From positions 558,001 through 622,000 of the forward strand of contig NZ_JALJXJ010000001.1 of the NCBI RefSeq assembly GCF_024170005.1: a stretch of 64,000 nucleotides of DNA. Direction: 5' to 3'. The DNA is from Azospirillum lipoferum. GTDB taxonomy: Bacteria; Pseudomonadota; Alphaproteobacteria; Azospirillales; Azospirillaceae. A model generated the notes under the pieces. That model was not told the DNA's origin. It worked only from the letters and a program-made list of their open reading frames with translations, and ran no database searches. Below are positions 52,119 to 59,178 of the stretch, piece by piece (position 1 is the stretch's first letter; the number at the start of each line of letters is the position of its first letter). Position numbers and translations under genes: made by a program.

Positions 52119-52730
52119 TTACCCCTGCCCCAGCCAGCGCTTGCGCAGAGCCTCGCGGTGACGGGCCAGCCAGCCGATGGCGATGATGGCGACGGAGTTG
52201 CGCAGGCGGTTCTCGTCCATCATGCGGATCGCCTCGTCGGCCGGCAGCGCCATGATGCGGATGTCCTCATGCTCTTCCTCCAGCCCGCCGGTGGCGGCGA
52301 GGTTTCTGCTGTCGACCCTGCCGCAGAAGACGGTGACCATCTCGGTGAAGGCGCCCGGGCTGACGTAATAGTCGCAGATCTGCTCGATCTCCTGGATGGC
52401 GCAGCCGGCCTCCTCCATCGATTCGCGCCGTGCCACCTCTTCCGGCGTTTCGCCCTCGCCGACCATGCCGGCGACGATCTCGGTCATCCAGGCCGGGCCG
52501 CCGGCCGCGGCGGAGCCGACACGGAACTGCTCGATCATCACGACGGTGTCGAGATCGGGGTCGTACAGCAGCACGCCCACAGCGGCGCCGCGGTCGCACA
52601 CCTCGCGCGGGGGCAGCACGTCGGTCCAGGTGCCGTCGAACTTCTTGTGGCGCAGGCGATAGACGTCGATGGTCAGAAAGCCCTTGTAGGGGGTCTTCTT
52701 GTCGAGAATCTCGATATCGGGATGGTTCAT
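52119..52730 (-). CDS. nudF: ADP-ribose pyrophosphatase, Nudix family
   Basis: The 203-residue protein has a fully intact Nudix box (G-x5-E-x7-REUxEExGU: GMVGEGETPEEVARRESMEE then AGC). The surrounding VGVLLYDPDLDTVVMIEQFR and YVSPGAFTEMVTVFCGRVDS match ADP-ribose pyrophosphatases of the NudF/TrgB type, which hydrolyse ADP-ribose to AMP and ribose-5-phosphate. The start is at 52730. It lies about 150 nt upstream of cysK. Confidence 0.92.
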   Translation of the reverse strand: MNHPDIEILDKKTPYKGFLTIDVYRLRHKKFDGTWTDVLPPREVCDRGAAVGVLLYDPDLDTVVMIEQFRVGSAAAGGPAWMTEIVAGMVGEGETPEEVARRESMEEAGCAIQEIEQICDYYVSPGAFTEMVTVFCGRVDSRNLAATGGLEEEHEDIRIMALPADEAIRMMDENRLRNSVAIIAIGWLARHREALRKRWLGQG

Positions 52731-52827
52731 GGTCGGTGCGGTTCCATGGATGGCTGTTTTTCACAGGGTGCTACGCCGGCGCGCCGTCCACAAGCGCCCG
52801 GGAAGACAACCAAATCCGAGGTAAGGG

Positions 52828-53856
52828 TCACAGCGTCGGGTTCAGCCGCAGGAACCGCACGCGGTCGGCCGAGGTCACCGGGACCGGGGTCAAGGTGGAA
52901 CCGCGCATCACCTCGAGCGGAACGACGACGCCGGCCGGACCCAGGCCCCAGAGCTTGCGGTAAAAATCAGCCAGTCCGCTGAAACGCTGTCCGCCGACGC
53001 CGACGATCCAGTCGCCTTGGCGGAGGCCGGCCGACTCGGCTGGGCTGCGCGGCGACACCTTTTCCACCAGCAGCCGCCCCATCTCCTCGCGCAGCGTGAC
53101 GCCCAGCCATGGCCGGGCCGGTTCCTGCCGCCGGCCGTAGGCGAGAAGGTCGGCCAGGATGGGCTCCAGCGCCGAAACCGGAACGAACATGTTGCCGGGC
53201 AGGCTGCGGCCCTCCACGGCCTCCGCCACCAGCAGCGATCCGATTCCGACCAGCCGGCCTTCGCGGTTGACCAGGGCCGCACCGTTGAAAGCGCGGATCG
53301 GCGGGAAGGTGAACAGCGCCTCGTCCAGCAGATATTCCCAATAGCCGGCAAACTCCCGCTTGCCGACCACTTTCACGGCGGCGGCCCCGCGATTGTCGCC
53401 GCCGCTGAGCGCCAGCAGAGTATCGCCCTCCTTCACCGCGTCGGAATTGGCCAGCCGCAGCCAGGGGGCTGAAAACCCCATTTCCGCTCGAAGCAGTCCG
53501 AAGCCGCTGACGGGGTCGTAGGCGACCATGTTGGCGGGATAGCTGCGCCCTTCAGAGGTGGTGACCTGAATCTGCGAAGCCTCCATCACCGTATAGCCGA
53601 TGGTCAGGATCAGGCCCGAGCCGTCGATGACGACGCCGCTGCCCTCGCGGTCGGTGCCCAGCGTCCGGGCGCTCTGGCTGTCGGCCGGCACGGTGGCGCT
53701 GATGCCGACGATGGAGCGGACGACGCGCTCCGGATCCAGTTGTGCCGGCTCCGCCGCACTGGTGGAAACGGCGCCGGGCACGGCCAGATGCAGGCCGATC
53801 AGCAGAAGGATGGCGGCGGCCAGACGCGGCACGACCGGTGTAGAGACGACCCGCAT
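52828..53856 (-). CDS. HtrA/DegP-like secreted protein with PDZ domain and no catalytic triad
   Basis: The 342-residue protein has a signal peptide (RLAAAILLLIGLHLAVPGAV), a trypsin-like beta-barrel (about residues 45-235) and a PDZ domain (about 247-335, PWLGVTLREEMGRLLVEKVS). It matches S1C proteases in layout, but the catalytic positions are changed: His to Tyr88 (ILTIGYTVMEA), Asp to Gly118 (YDPVSGFGLLR) and Ser to Asn191 (RAFNGAALVN). All three residues of the triad look lost, so it is probably a pseudoprotease that binds rather than cuts unfolded periplasmic proteins. Confidence 0.85.
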   Translation of the reverse strand: MRVVSTPVVPRLAAAILLLIGLHLAVPGAVSTSAAEPAQLDPERVVRSIVGISATVPADSQSARTLGTDREGSGVVIDGSGLILTIGYTVMEASQIQVTTSEGRSYPANMVAYDPVSGFGLLRAEMGFSAPWLRLANSDAVKEGDTLLALSGGDNRGAAAVKVVGKREFAGYWEYLLDEALFTFPPIRAFNGAALVNREGRLVGIGSLLVAEAVEGRSLPGNMFVPVSALEPILADLLAYGRRQEPARPWLGVTLREEMGRLLVEKVSPRSPAESAGLRQGDWIVGVGGQRFSGLADFYRKLWGLGPAGVVVPLEVMRGSTLTPVPVTSADRVRFLRLNPTL

Positions 53857-54095
53857 GACGCCGCACTCCCGCGCAGGGCAGGGCCAAGAGCACCCCCGGG
53901 GCCGCGCGGCCCTGTCCGTCGCGACTCGGGTGACACAAGCATGACATTGCGCTCGAGTCGCGGCTCATCAAGCCGTCATCACGTAGTCACCGACCGCAAG
54001 CGCGACGGTAGCATCGGAAACATACCGGCGACGGCCGCTGTTGTCTTGTCCGTGTCCCGAAATCCAACCTGAAATCCAAGGGGAAAGGAGACAGC
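53857..54095 (+). promoter_or_regulatory. Intergenic region, divergent promoters
   Basis: About 240 bp between the divergent HtrA-like gene and the 54096 gene. No gene, hairpin or operator was recognised. Confidence 0.35.
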
Positions 54096-54275
54096 ATGCC
54101 CATTGAGAGCGAACGGGAGCTGGAACAGGCCGTCCAGGAGTTCCAACGCCTGCGCGACGCGCCGGAGGGATCGGAGGAGGGACGCCGCCGCAGCGTTCTG
54201 GACGCGGACATCAAGGCGTATTACGCCAGATGCGCCAACACGATGCGGCCGGCCAAGCCGCCCTCTACCGGCTGA
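54096..54275 (+). CDS. Small 59-residue protein, unknown function
   Basis: The peptide begins MPIESERELEQAVQEFQRLR and has charged helices (EEGRRRSVLDADIKAYYARC). It has a good ribosome-binding site (AAAGGAGACAGC before the ATG) and codon use like its neighbours. I do not recognise the family; the helical, charged make-up suggests a small regulatory or binding protein. It is 71 nt upstream of a cysteine-rich gene. Confidence 0.7.
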   Translation: MPIESERELEQAVQEFQRLRDAPEGSEEGRRRSVLDADIKAYYARCANTMRPAKPPSTG

Positions 54276-54346
54276 GCGGAGGGTGGCGAGCGGGGCCGGG
54301 CGACTGACCATCGTAAAGACGGCCATCAGAAGGAGACCGGTCCGCG

Positions 54347-54589
54347 ATGAAGCGACTCGACACCTGCTATACCTGCCGCTTCTGGGAGGGGCAGGGCCTC
54401 CGCCAGCGCGGACCGAAGGGAACCTGCCGGCGTTATCCGCCGGTGGTGACTCCGCGCAGCCCCGAAGGCGACTTCCCGATCACCCTGTCCACCGACTGGT
54501 GCGGTGAATGGAAACGGGTGGCGGTCGCCGCGGTGGGCGGCGATCCATCGGATTCCGACGAAACCATCTACGATGATCTGGTGGAGTAG
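54347..54589 (+). CDS. Small cysteine-rich protein, possibly metal-binding
   Basis: The 80-residue protein carries four cysteines in a pattern that could bind zinc: CYTCRFWEGQG, GTCRRYPPVV and STDWCGEWKRV. GAAGGAGACCGG lies upstream of the ATG. The family is not recognised with confidence; similar short CxxC proteins are common in alphaproteobacteria. The C-terminus is acidic (GDPSDSDETIYDDLVE). It follows the 59-residue gene in the same direction. Confidence 0.7.
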   Translation: MKRLDTCYTCRFWEGQGLRQRGPKGTCRRYPPVVTPRSPEGDFPITLSTDWCGEWKRVAVAAVGGDPSDSDETIYDDLVE

Positions 54590-54631
54590 GGCGTCCCGCC
54601 ACCGGCGCCTTACCCCGGCCCCCTTGGTGCC

Positions 54632-54883
54632 TTACCGCGGGTGGGGCGGGATCACCAGAACCGGCGTGTTCTCGTAGGCCTGCGGCCTGCGGTCGGCGAC
54701 GGGCCCGGTCCAGTCGGTACTGAAGGCCAGCAGGGCGATCATCACCGCCGCCAGGAACAGCAAGGCCGCGGTGACGCAATCCACCGTCCGGACCGGATGG
54801 TCCTCGGGTTCGCTGGAGCGATGACCGGCGCTGTTGACCGGTGGGGCGGTGCGAAGATGTTCGGACTGGAACGGCAGAAGCAC
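54632..54883 (-). CDS. Small single-helix membrane protein, unknown function
   Basis: The 83-residue protein has one transmembrane helix (VTAALLFLAAVMIALLAFS) after a hydrophilic N-terminus, and a Pro-rich tail (TPVLVIPPHPR). The start is a GTG at 54883, well supported by GGAGG six nt upstream; the frame opens to 54985 without such a site. Family not recognised. It converges with the cysteine-rich gene. Confidence 0.6.
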   Translation of the reverse strand: MLLPFQSEHLRTAPPVNSAGHRSSEPEDHPVRTVDCVTAALLFLAAVMIALLAFSTDWTGPVADRRPQAYENTPVLVIPPHPR

Positions 54884-55054
54884 GGCGATCCTCCATCGGC
54901 TGGAGACGCCCGGCCCAAGACTAGGGCCCGGAATTTCATCAAGTCTAACCCCGCGCAGACGCGCGCGGCATTTCGCTTCCGGCAAGTCAGGATCGTCTTT
55001 TGGGACTAGTTCATGCTGCGACGGGCGACCGTCAGTCCTAGCCCAACTGCTTTA

Positions 55055-55068
55055 AACCGAATTCGGTT
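55055..55068. repeat. Perfect 14-bp palindrome
   Basis: AACCGAATTCGGTT reads the same on both strands and is flanked by TTTA and ACTTAAG. It lies between the small membrane protein gene and tRNA-Asn. It could be a regulator-binding site; no known motif matches. Confidence 0.35.
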
Positions 55069-55109
55069 ACTTAAGCGCCACAGTCAAGCAGCAATAGGGC
55101 TGAAAGAAG

Positions 55110-55142
55110 AAAAGACCGGATGCGCTTGGCATCCGGTCTTTT
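55110..55142 (-). terminator. Terminator of tRNA-Asn
   Basis: AAAAGACCGGATGC pairs perfectly with GCATCCGGTCTTTT (14 bp, 5-nt loop), 6 nt after the tRNA on the minus strand, followed by CTTC. Confidence 0.85.
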
Positions 55143-55147
55143 CGATC

Positions 55148-55223
55148 TGGCTCCCGGTGCTGGACTCGAACCAGCGACAAGCGGATTAACAGTCCGCTGC
55201 TCTACCAACTGAGCTAACCGGGA
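55148..55223 (-). tRNA. tRNA-Asn (GUU)
   Basis: The cloverleaf is complete over 76 nt with an encoded CCA: acceptor TCCCGGT with ACCGGGA, D arm GCTCAGTTGGTAGAGC, anticodon stem GCGGA with TCCGC around CTGTTAA (anticodon GTT), and TTCGAGT in the T loop. Confidence 0.97.
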
Positions 55224-55386
55224 TCGGTGACTGACCTTTCGGCCGCCGCCGTTGTTGGCGTGGCGGGTGTATAGCCGAACCATTCGACCCTGCCAAGCCA
55301 ATTCCGACAGGAAAATGAATTTTCCTTCGGCAGGTAGGGCAGGGTGGGCGAAGAGGCATTTTACCAATAAAAACAAAGCTCAAACG

Positions 55387-55410
55387 AAAAAACCCCGCCG
55401 GGGGCGGGGC
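55387..55410 (-). terminator. Terminator of tRNA-Cys
   Basis: On the minus strand GCCCCGCC pairs with GGCGGGG around CCC, then TTTTTT. It lies about 44 nt downstream of the tRNA, so tRNA-Cys and tRNA-Asn are separate transcription units. Confidence 0.85.
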
Positions 55411-55453
55411 TGCGTTCAGACCGGTTGGTCAACTTTTATAATGTCGTCAGGTA

Positions 55454-55527
55454 TGGAGGCACGGGCGGGAATCGAACCCACGTACACGGATTTGCAGTCC
55501 GCTGCATCACCACTCTGCCACCGCGCC
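55454..55527 (-). tRNA. tRNA-Cys (GCA)
   Basis: Complete 74-nt cloverleaf with encoded CCA: acceptor GGCGCGG with CCGTGCC, anticodon stem GCGGA with TCCGT around CTGCAAA (anticodon GCA), and TTCGATT in the T loop. Confidence 0.97.
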
Positions 55528-55832
55528 ATCCTGACCGGCACCGGCGCGCCGTTTCCGGTGCGCCCTCGGTGTGGAGCGGTGGTATAGCGGCCCGGAACGG
55601 AGCGGTCAAGGCGAATGGTGACGATTTTTGAACATCTCCGACCGGCCGGTCCGGACTGCTTGGCCTTCGCACCGCCGCCGACCATTTTCCCGGCCTTCGG
55701 CAAAGCCCACGCACACATCGCTCGTGACGTTGTGTTCGCCAAGCCTTTGCGGCTATATACCGCCATGGCAGGAAGCCGTTCGCTGTTCGGCTTGGTGCCG
55801 GTGTCGTCACAACACATCAATAAGCGACCGCC

Positions 55833-56489
55833 ATGACCGATTTCGCCGCCGCACGCTATTTCATGGTCGAGGGACAGATCCGCCCCAACAAGGTGACCGA
55901 TCACCGTCTCGTCGATGTCCTGTCGGAGCTTCCGCGCGAAGCCTTCGTTCCTCCGTCGGCGCGCGGCGTCGCTTATGTCGACGACGATCTCCCCATCGGC
56001 AAGGGCCGTTTCCTGCTGGAACCGATGGTCTTCGCCCGCATGCTCCAGGCCGCCGCCGTTCAGGAGACCGACCGCGTGCTCGACGTCGGCGCCGCCGGCG
56101 GCTACTCCACCGCGGTGCTGGCCCGGCTCGCCTCTTCGGTGGTCGGCGTGGATTGTGACGAAGCACTCACCGCCGCCGCGACCGCGGCGCTGGCAGGGCA
56201 GGGGATCGCCAACGCCAAGGCCGTCACTGGTCAGCTGGCGGAGGGGTACGTCCAAAACGCCCCTTACGATGTCATCGTCGTCGAAGGTACCGTTCCGGAG
56301 GTGCCGGCTTCGCTGGTCGACCAACTGGCGGAAGGTGGGCGTCTGGTCGCCATCGTCCAGGGCAAGGGCAGCGTCGGCGAGGTCCGCTTGTTCCAGCGCA
56401 CCGCCGGCGTGGTGTCGAGCCGTATCCTGTTCGAGGCCCAGCCGCACGCACTGCCGGGCTTCGAGAAGAAGGCGTCCTTCGTGTTCTGA
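55833..56489 (+). CDS. Protein-L-isoaspartate O-methyltransferase-like protein
   Basis: The 218-residue protein has the PIMT fold and SAM site (RVLDVGAAGGYSTAVLARLA, VVGVDCDEALTAAATAALAG) and an N-terminal FMVEGQIRPNKVTDHRLVDV segment. The substrate loop of true PIMT (xISQP) is replaced by GKGRFLLEPMVF, so the conserved Ser-Gln-Pro is missing. It belongs to the Pcm-like branch found upstream of tolC in alphaproteobacteria; enzymatic activity on isoaspartate is doubtful. Rhodanese and tolC follow in the same direction, likely as one operon. Confidence 0.85.
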   Translation: MTDFAAARYFMVEGQIRPNKVTDHRLVDVLSELPREAFVPPSARGVAYVDDDLPIGKGRFLLEPMVFARMLQAAAVQETDRVLDVGAAGGYSTAVLARLASSVVGVDCDEALTAAATAALAGQGIANAKAVTGQLAEGYVQNAPYDVIVVEGTVPEVPASLVDQLAEGGRLVAIVQGKGSVGEVRLFQRTAGVVSSRILFEAQPHALPGFEKKASFVF

Positions 56490-56591
56490 CCGGATTCACC
56501 GGTCTGACAGGTCTTGAACTGAACCGTGCAGTTTACCTCTGCGCGGTTCTGCGCTACCGTCGCCTTCGCCCTTGCACGAAAGTGAGCACCC

Positions 56592-56918
56592 ATGGCCGCA
56601 CCGTTTGAGATCGAGGTGGAAGAGCTGGACCGCCGCCGCAAGGCCGGCGACGAACCGGTCGTCCTCGACGTGCGCGAACCGTGGGAGTTCGCGCTGTGCG
56701 CCATCGACGGCAGCCTGCACATCCCGATGAACGGGCTTCCCGGTCGGGTGGGCGAATTGCCGAAGGACCGCGATGTCGTCGTCGTGTGTCATCACGGTGG
56801 CCGCAGCGCGCAGGTCACCATGTGGCTGCGTTCCAAGGGCTTCGACCGCGCCATCAACCTGGATGGCGGTGTCGATGCCTGGGCGCGCCGAATCGACCCG
56901 AACATGAAGGTCTACTGA
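56592..56918 (+). CDS. Single-domain rhodanese-like protein
   Basis: The 108-residue protein matches the rhodanese fold with the catalytic Cys in VVVCHHGGRSAQVTMWLRSK (loop CHHGGRSAQ). It likely acts as a thiosulfate:acceptor or other sulfurtransferase in the cytoplasm. The typical DVREPWEFALCAIDGSLHIP precedes it. It ends 2 nt before the tolC start, showing operon organisation. Confidence 0.92.
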   Translation: MAAPFEIEVEELDRRRKAGDEPVVLDVREPWEFALCAIDGSLHIPMNGLPGRVGELPKDRDVVVVCHHGGRSAQVTMWLRSKGFDRAINLDGGVDAWARRIDPNMKVY

Positions 56919-56920
56919 AC

Positions 56921-58324
56921 ATGACCGTGCGAAGCCGTTTTGCGCGCCGCTGGCTGCTGGCGACGGCCCTGACCCTGACCGCCACGATGGGCACAGCAGT
57001 GACCGGCGGTGCTACGGCCCAGGCCCAGTCGCTTGAACAGGCCCTCGCCCAGGCCTATGCCAACAACCCGACCATCGGCGCCCAGCGCGCCCGCCTGCGC
57101 GCCGTCGACGAAGGCGTGCCCCAGGCGCTGTCCGGCTACCGTCCGACGGCCCGCGTGACTGCCGGCATCTCCCGCTCGACGGGCGAGAGCAAGTTCGACG
57201 GCGGCTCGACGGGGTCCGAAAGCAATCCCAAAAGCGTCGGCGTCACCGCCACCCAGCCGATTTACGACGCCACCGTCGCCCCGGCTGTCCGCCGCGCCGA
57301 GCGGTTGGTCGAAGCGCAGCGCGCCACCCTGATCGCGTCGGAACAGTCGGTCCTGCTGGCCGCGGCCCAGGCCTATCTGGACATCGTCCAGAACCAGGCC
57401 ATCCTGCAGCTCCAGACCAACAACGAGCAGGTGCTGCGCCGCCAGCTGGACGCTGCCCGTGACCGCTTCCGCGTCGGCGAATACACCCGCACCGACGTCA
57501 GCCAGTCCGAGTCGCGTCTGTCGGCCGCCATCGCTTCCAAGATCTCGGCCGAAGGCACGCTGCGCGCCTCCCGCGCGACTTATGAGCGTCTGGTCGGCGC
57601 CGCTCCCGGTGAACTGAAGGCGCCGAAGCCGGCCTTCCGCCTGCCGAAGAACCTGGACGAGCTGGTCGAGCTGGCCCGTGCCAACAACCCGAACGTCCTC
57701 TCCGCCTCCTACACCGAGGCGGCGCAGCGCGAGGCGGTCGATCAGCAGTACGGCCGCCTGCTGCCGTCGGTGAACCTGTCTGCCAGCGGCACCCGCACCT
57801 ATGATCCCGGCCGTTCCTCCGGTGTCGAGCTAAACCGGAGCGACAGTGCGCAGATCACCGCCCAGGTGACCATCCCGCTCTATCAGGCTGGCCAGCCGGA
57901 AGCCCTGGTCCGCGAAGCCAAGCAGACGGCCAACCAGGCCCGCCTGCAGATCGAGGAGTCCCGCCGTCAGGTGACCGAATCGGCGGTCAGCGCCTGGCAG
58001 GCGCTGCAGACCGCCCGTGCCAGCATCGAGTCCTACACGGCGCAGATCAAGGCGGCGCAGATCGCTCTGGAAGGCGTCCGTCAGGAAGCCCAGGTCGGCT
58101 CGCGCACCGTGCTCGACGTGCTGAACCAGGAACAGGAACTGCTGAACGCCCGCGTCTTCCTCGTTCGTGCCCAGCACGACGAAATGGTCGCGGCCTTCAA
58201 TGTTCTGTCGGCCAGCGGACAGTTGACGGCCGACCGGCTCAATCTGCCGGTCCAGAAATACGACCCGCAAGCGAATTACGACAAGACGCGGGGCAAGTGG
58301 TTCGGAACTTCGGTGACCGAATGA
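56921..58324 (+). CDS. tolC: TolC family outer-membrane efflux protein
   Basis: The 467-residue protein has a signal peptide (LLATALTLTATMGTAVTGGA) and two long OEP repeats rich in helical heptads: SLEQALAQAYANNPTIGAQR, TATQPIYDATVAPAVRRAER, RDRFRVGEYTRTDVSQSESR, VTIPLYQAGQPEALVREAKQ and VGSRTVLDVLNQEQELLNAR. It forms the outer-membrane channel for tripartite efflux and type I secretion, so it might also serve the RTX protein at 38.7 kb. No membrane-fusion or inner-membrane pump gene is adjacent. A terminator follows at once. Confidence 0.95.
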   Translation: MTVRSRFARRWLLATALTLTATMGTAVTGGATAQAQSLEQALAQAYANNPTIGAQRARLRAVDEGVPQALSGYRPTARVTAGISRSTGESKFDGGSTGSESNPKSVGVTATQPIYDATVAPAVRRAERLVEAQRATLIASEQSVLLAAAQAYLDIVQNQAILQLQTNNEQVLRRQLDAARDRFRVGEYTRTDVSQSESRLSAAIASKISAEGTLRASRATYERLVGAAPGELKAPKPAFRLPKNLDELVELARANNPNVLSASYTEAAQREAVDQQYGRLLPSVNLSASGTRTYDPGRSSGVELNRSDSAQITAQVTIPLYQAGQPEALVREAKQTANQARLQIEESRRQVTESAVSAWQALQTARASIESYTAQIKAAQIALEGVRQEAQVGSRTVLDVLNQEQELLNARVFLVRAQHDEMVAAFNVLSASGQLTADRLNLPVQKYDPQANYDKTRGKWFGTSVTE

Positions 58325-58327
58325 ACG

Positions 58328-58356
58328 AAACGGCCCGCGAAAGCGGGCCGTTTTTG
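58328..58356 (+). terminator. Intrinsic terminator of the pcm-like/tolC operon
   Basis: AACGGCCCGC pairs perfectly with GCGGGCCGTT around a GAAA tetraloop, followed by TTTTG, 4 nt after the tolC stop. Confidence 0.92.
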
Positions 58357-58420
58357 CATTATGGCTTTTTTGCCAGCCCTGCCCTAGGTTTGGGGCAGGT
58401 TGACGTCTCGGGTTGCCAAG

Positions 58421-59113
58421 ATGAGCGATAAGGGCCAGCAAGAACCTTCGATGGAGGAAATCCTCGCCTCCATCCGGCGGATCATTTCCGAGGACGGCGA
58501 GCCGGCCAAGTCGGAAACCCAGGCGCCACCTCCGCCTCCGCCTCCACCTCCGCCGCCCCCTCCGCCACCCCCTCCACCCCCGATGGTGGAGGAGGATGAC
58601 GACGTTCTGGAACTGACCCAGATGGTGGAGGATGAACCGGACGAGCGGCCCGATTTTGGCCAGCCCGACCCCTGGCCGGAGGAACCGTCTTTTCCGGAGC
58701 CGTCCCCGCCCCCTCCGCCTCCGCCGCCCCGCTGGGATGAGCCGGAGCCCGAACCGATGCCGCCGCCGCGCCCCGCTGCCCGGCGGCCGATGCCGGCCTT
58801 CGACGATTTCGAGGATGATGAGCCGCCGCCTCCACCGCGCCCGCGCCGCCGTGCGGTCGATCCCGATGACGGGCTGATCTCACGCCGGACGGCGGAGGAT
58901 GCTTCGCACCATCTGACCCATCTGGCGCGCGAACTGGGCGACGACTTGTCCATCGGTCCAATGCCCATCGGCATCCGAACGGTGGAAGAGGTGGTGCGCG
59001 AACTGCTGAAGCCGCTGTTGAAGGAATGGCTGGACGAGAATCTGCCGACGGTGGTCGAGCGGCTGGTCCAGCAGGAGATCGACCGGATGATCCGGCGGTC
59101 GCAGAAGTTCTGA
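58421..59113 (+). CDS. popZ: PopZ-like polar organising protein (DUF2497) with long polyproline tract
   Basis: The 230-residue protein has the PopZ layout: N-terminal helix QEPSMEEILASIRRIISEDG, an acidic Pro-rich central region and C-terminal oligomerisation helices (RTVEEVVRELLKPLLKEWLD and LPTVVERLVQQEIDRMIRRS). PopZ forms a polar matrix that tethers ParB/centromere and cell-cycle proteins. Codons 58526-58582 give 19 consecutive prolines, with further Pro runs downstream. The ATG at 58421 is chosen over 58400 because it starts the family N-terminus (MSDKGQQEPSMEE). Confidence 0.93.
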   Translation: MSDKGQQEPSMEEILASIRRIISEDGEPAKSETQAPPPPPPPPPPPPPPPPPPPMVEEDDDVLELTQMVEDEPDERPDFGQPDPWPEEPSFPEPSPPPPPPPPRWDEPEPEPMPPPRPAARRPMPAFDDFEDDEPPPPPRPRRRAVDPDDGLISRRTAEDASHHLTHLARELGDDLSIGPMPIGIRTVEEVVRELLKPLLKEWLDENLPTVVERLVQQEIDRMIRRSQKF

Positions 59114-59178
59114 TCCTACCTATTTGAGCCCCGCCTTTTGAGCCCTGGTTGAGACGTTTCTAGCGAAAGTTCGTGGTG

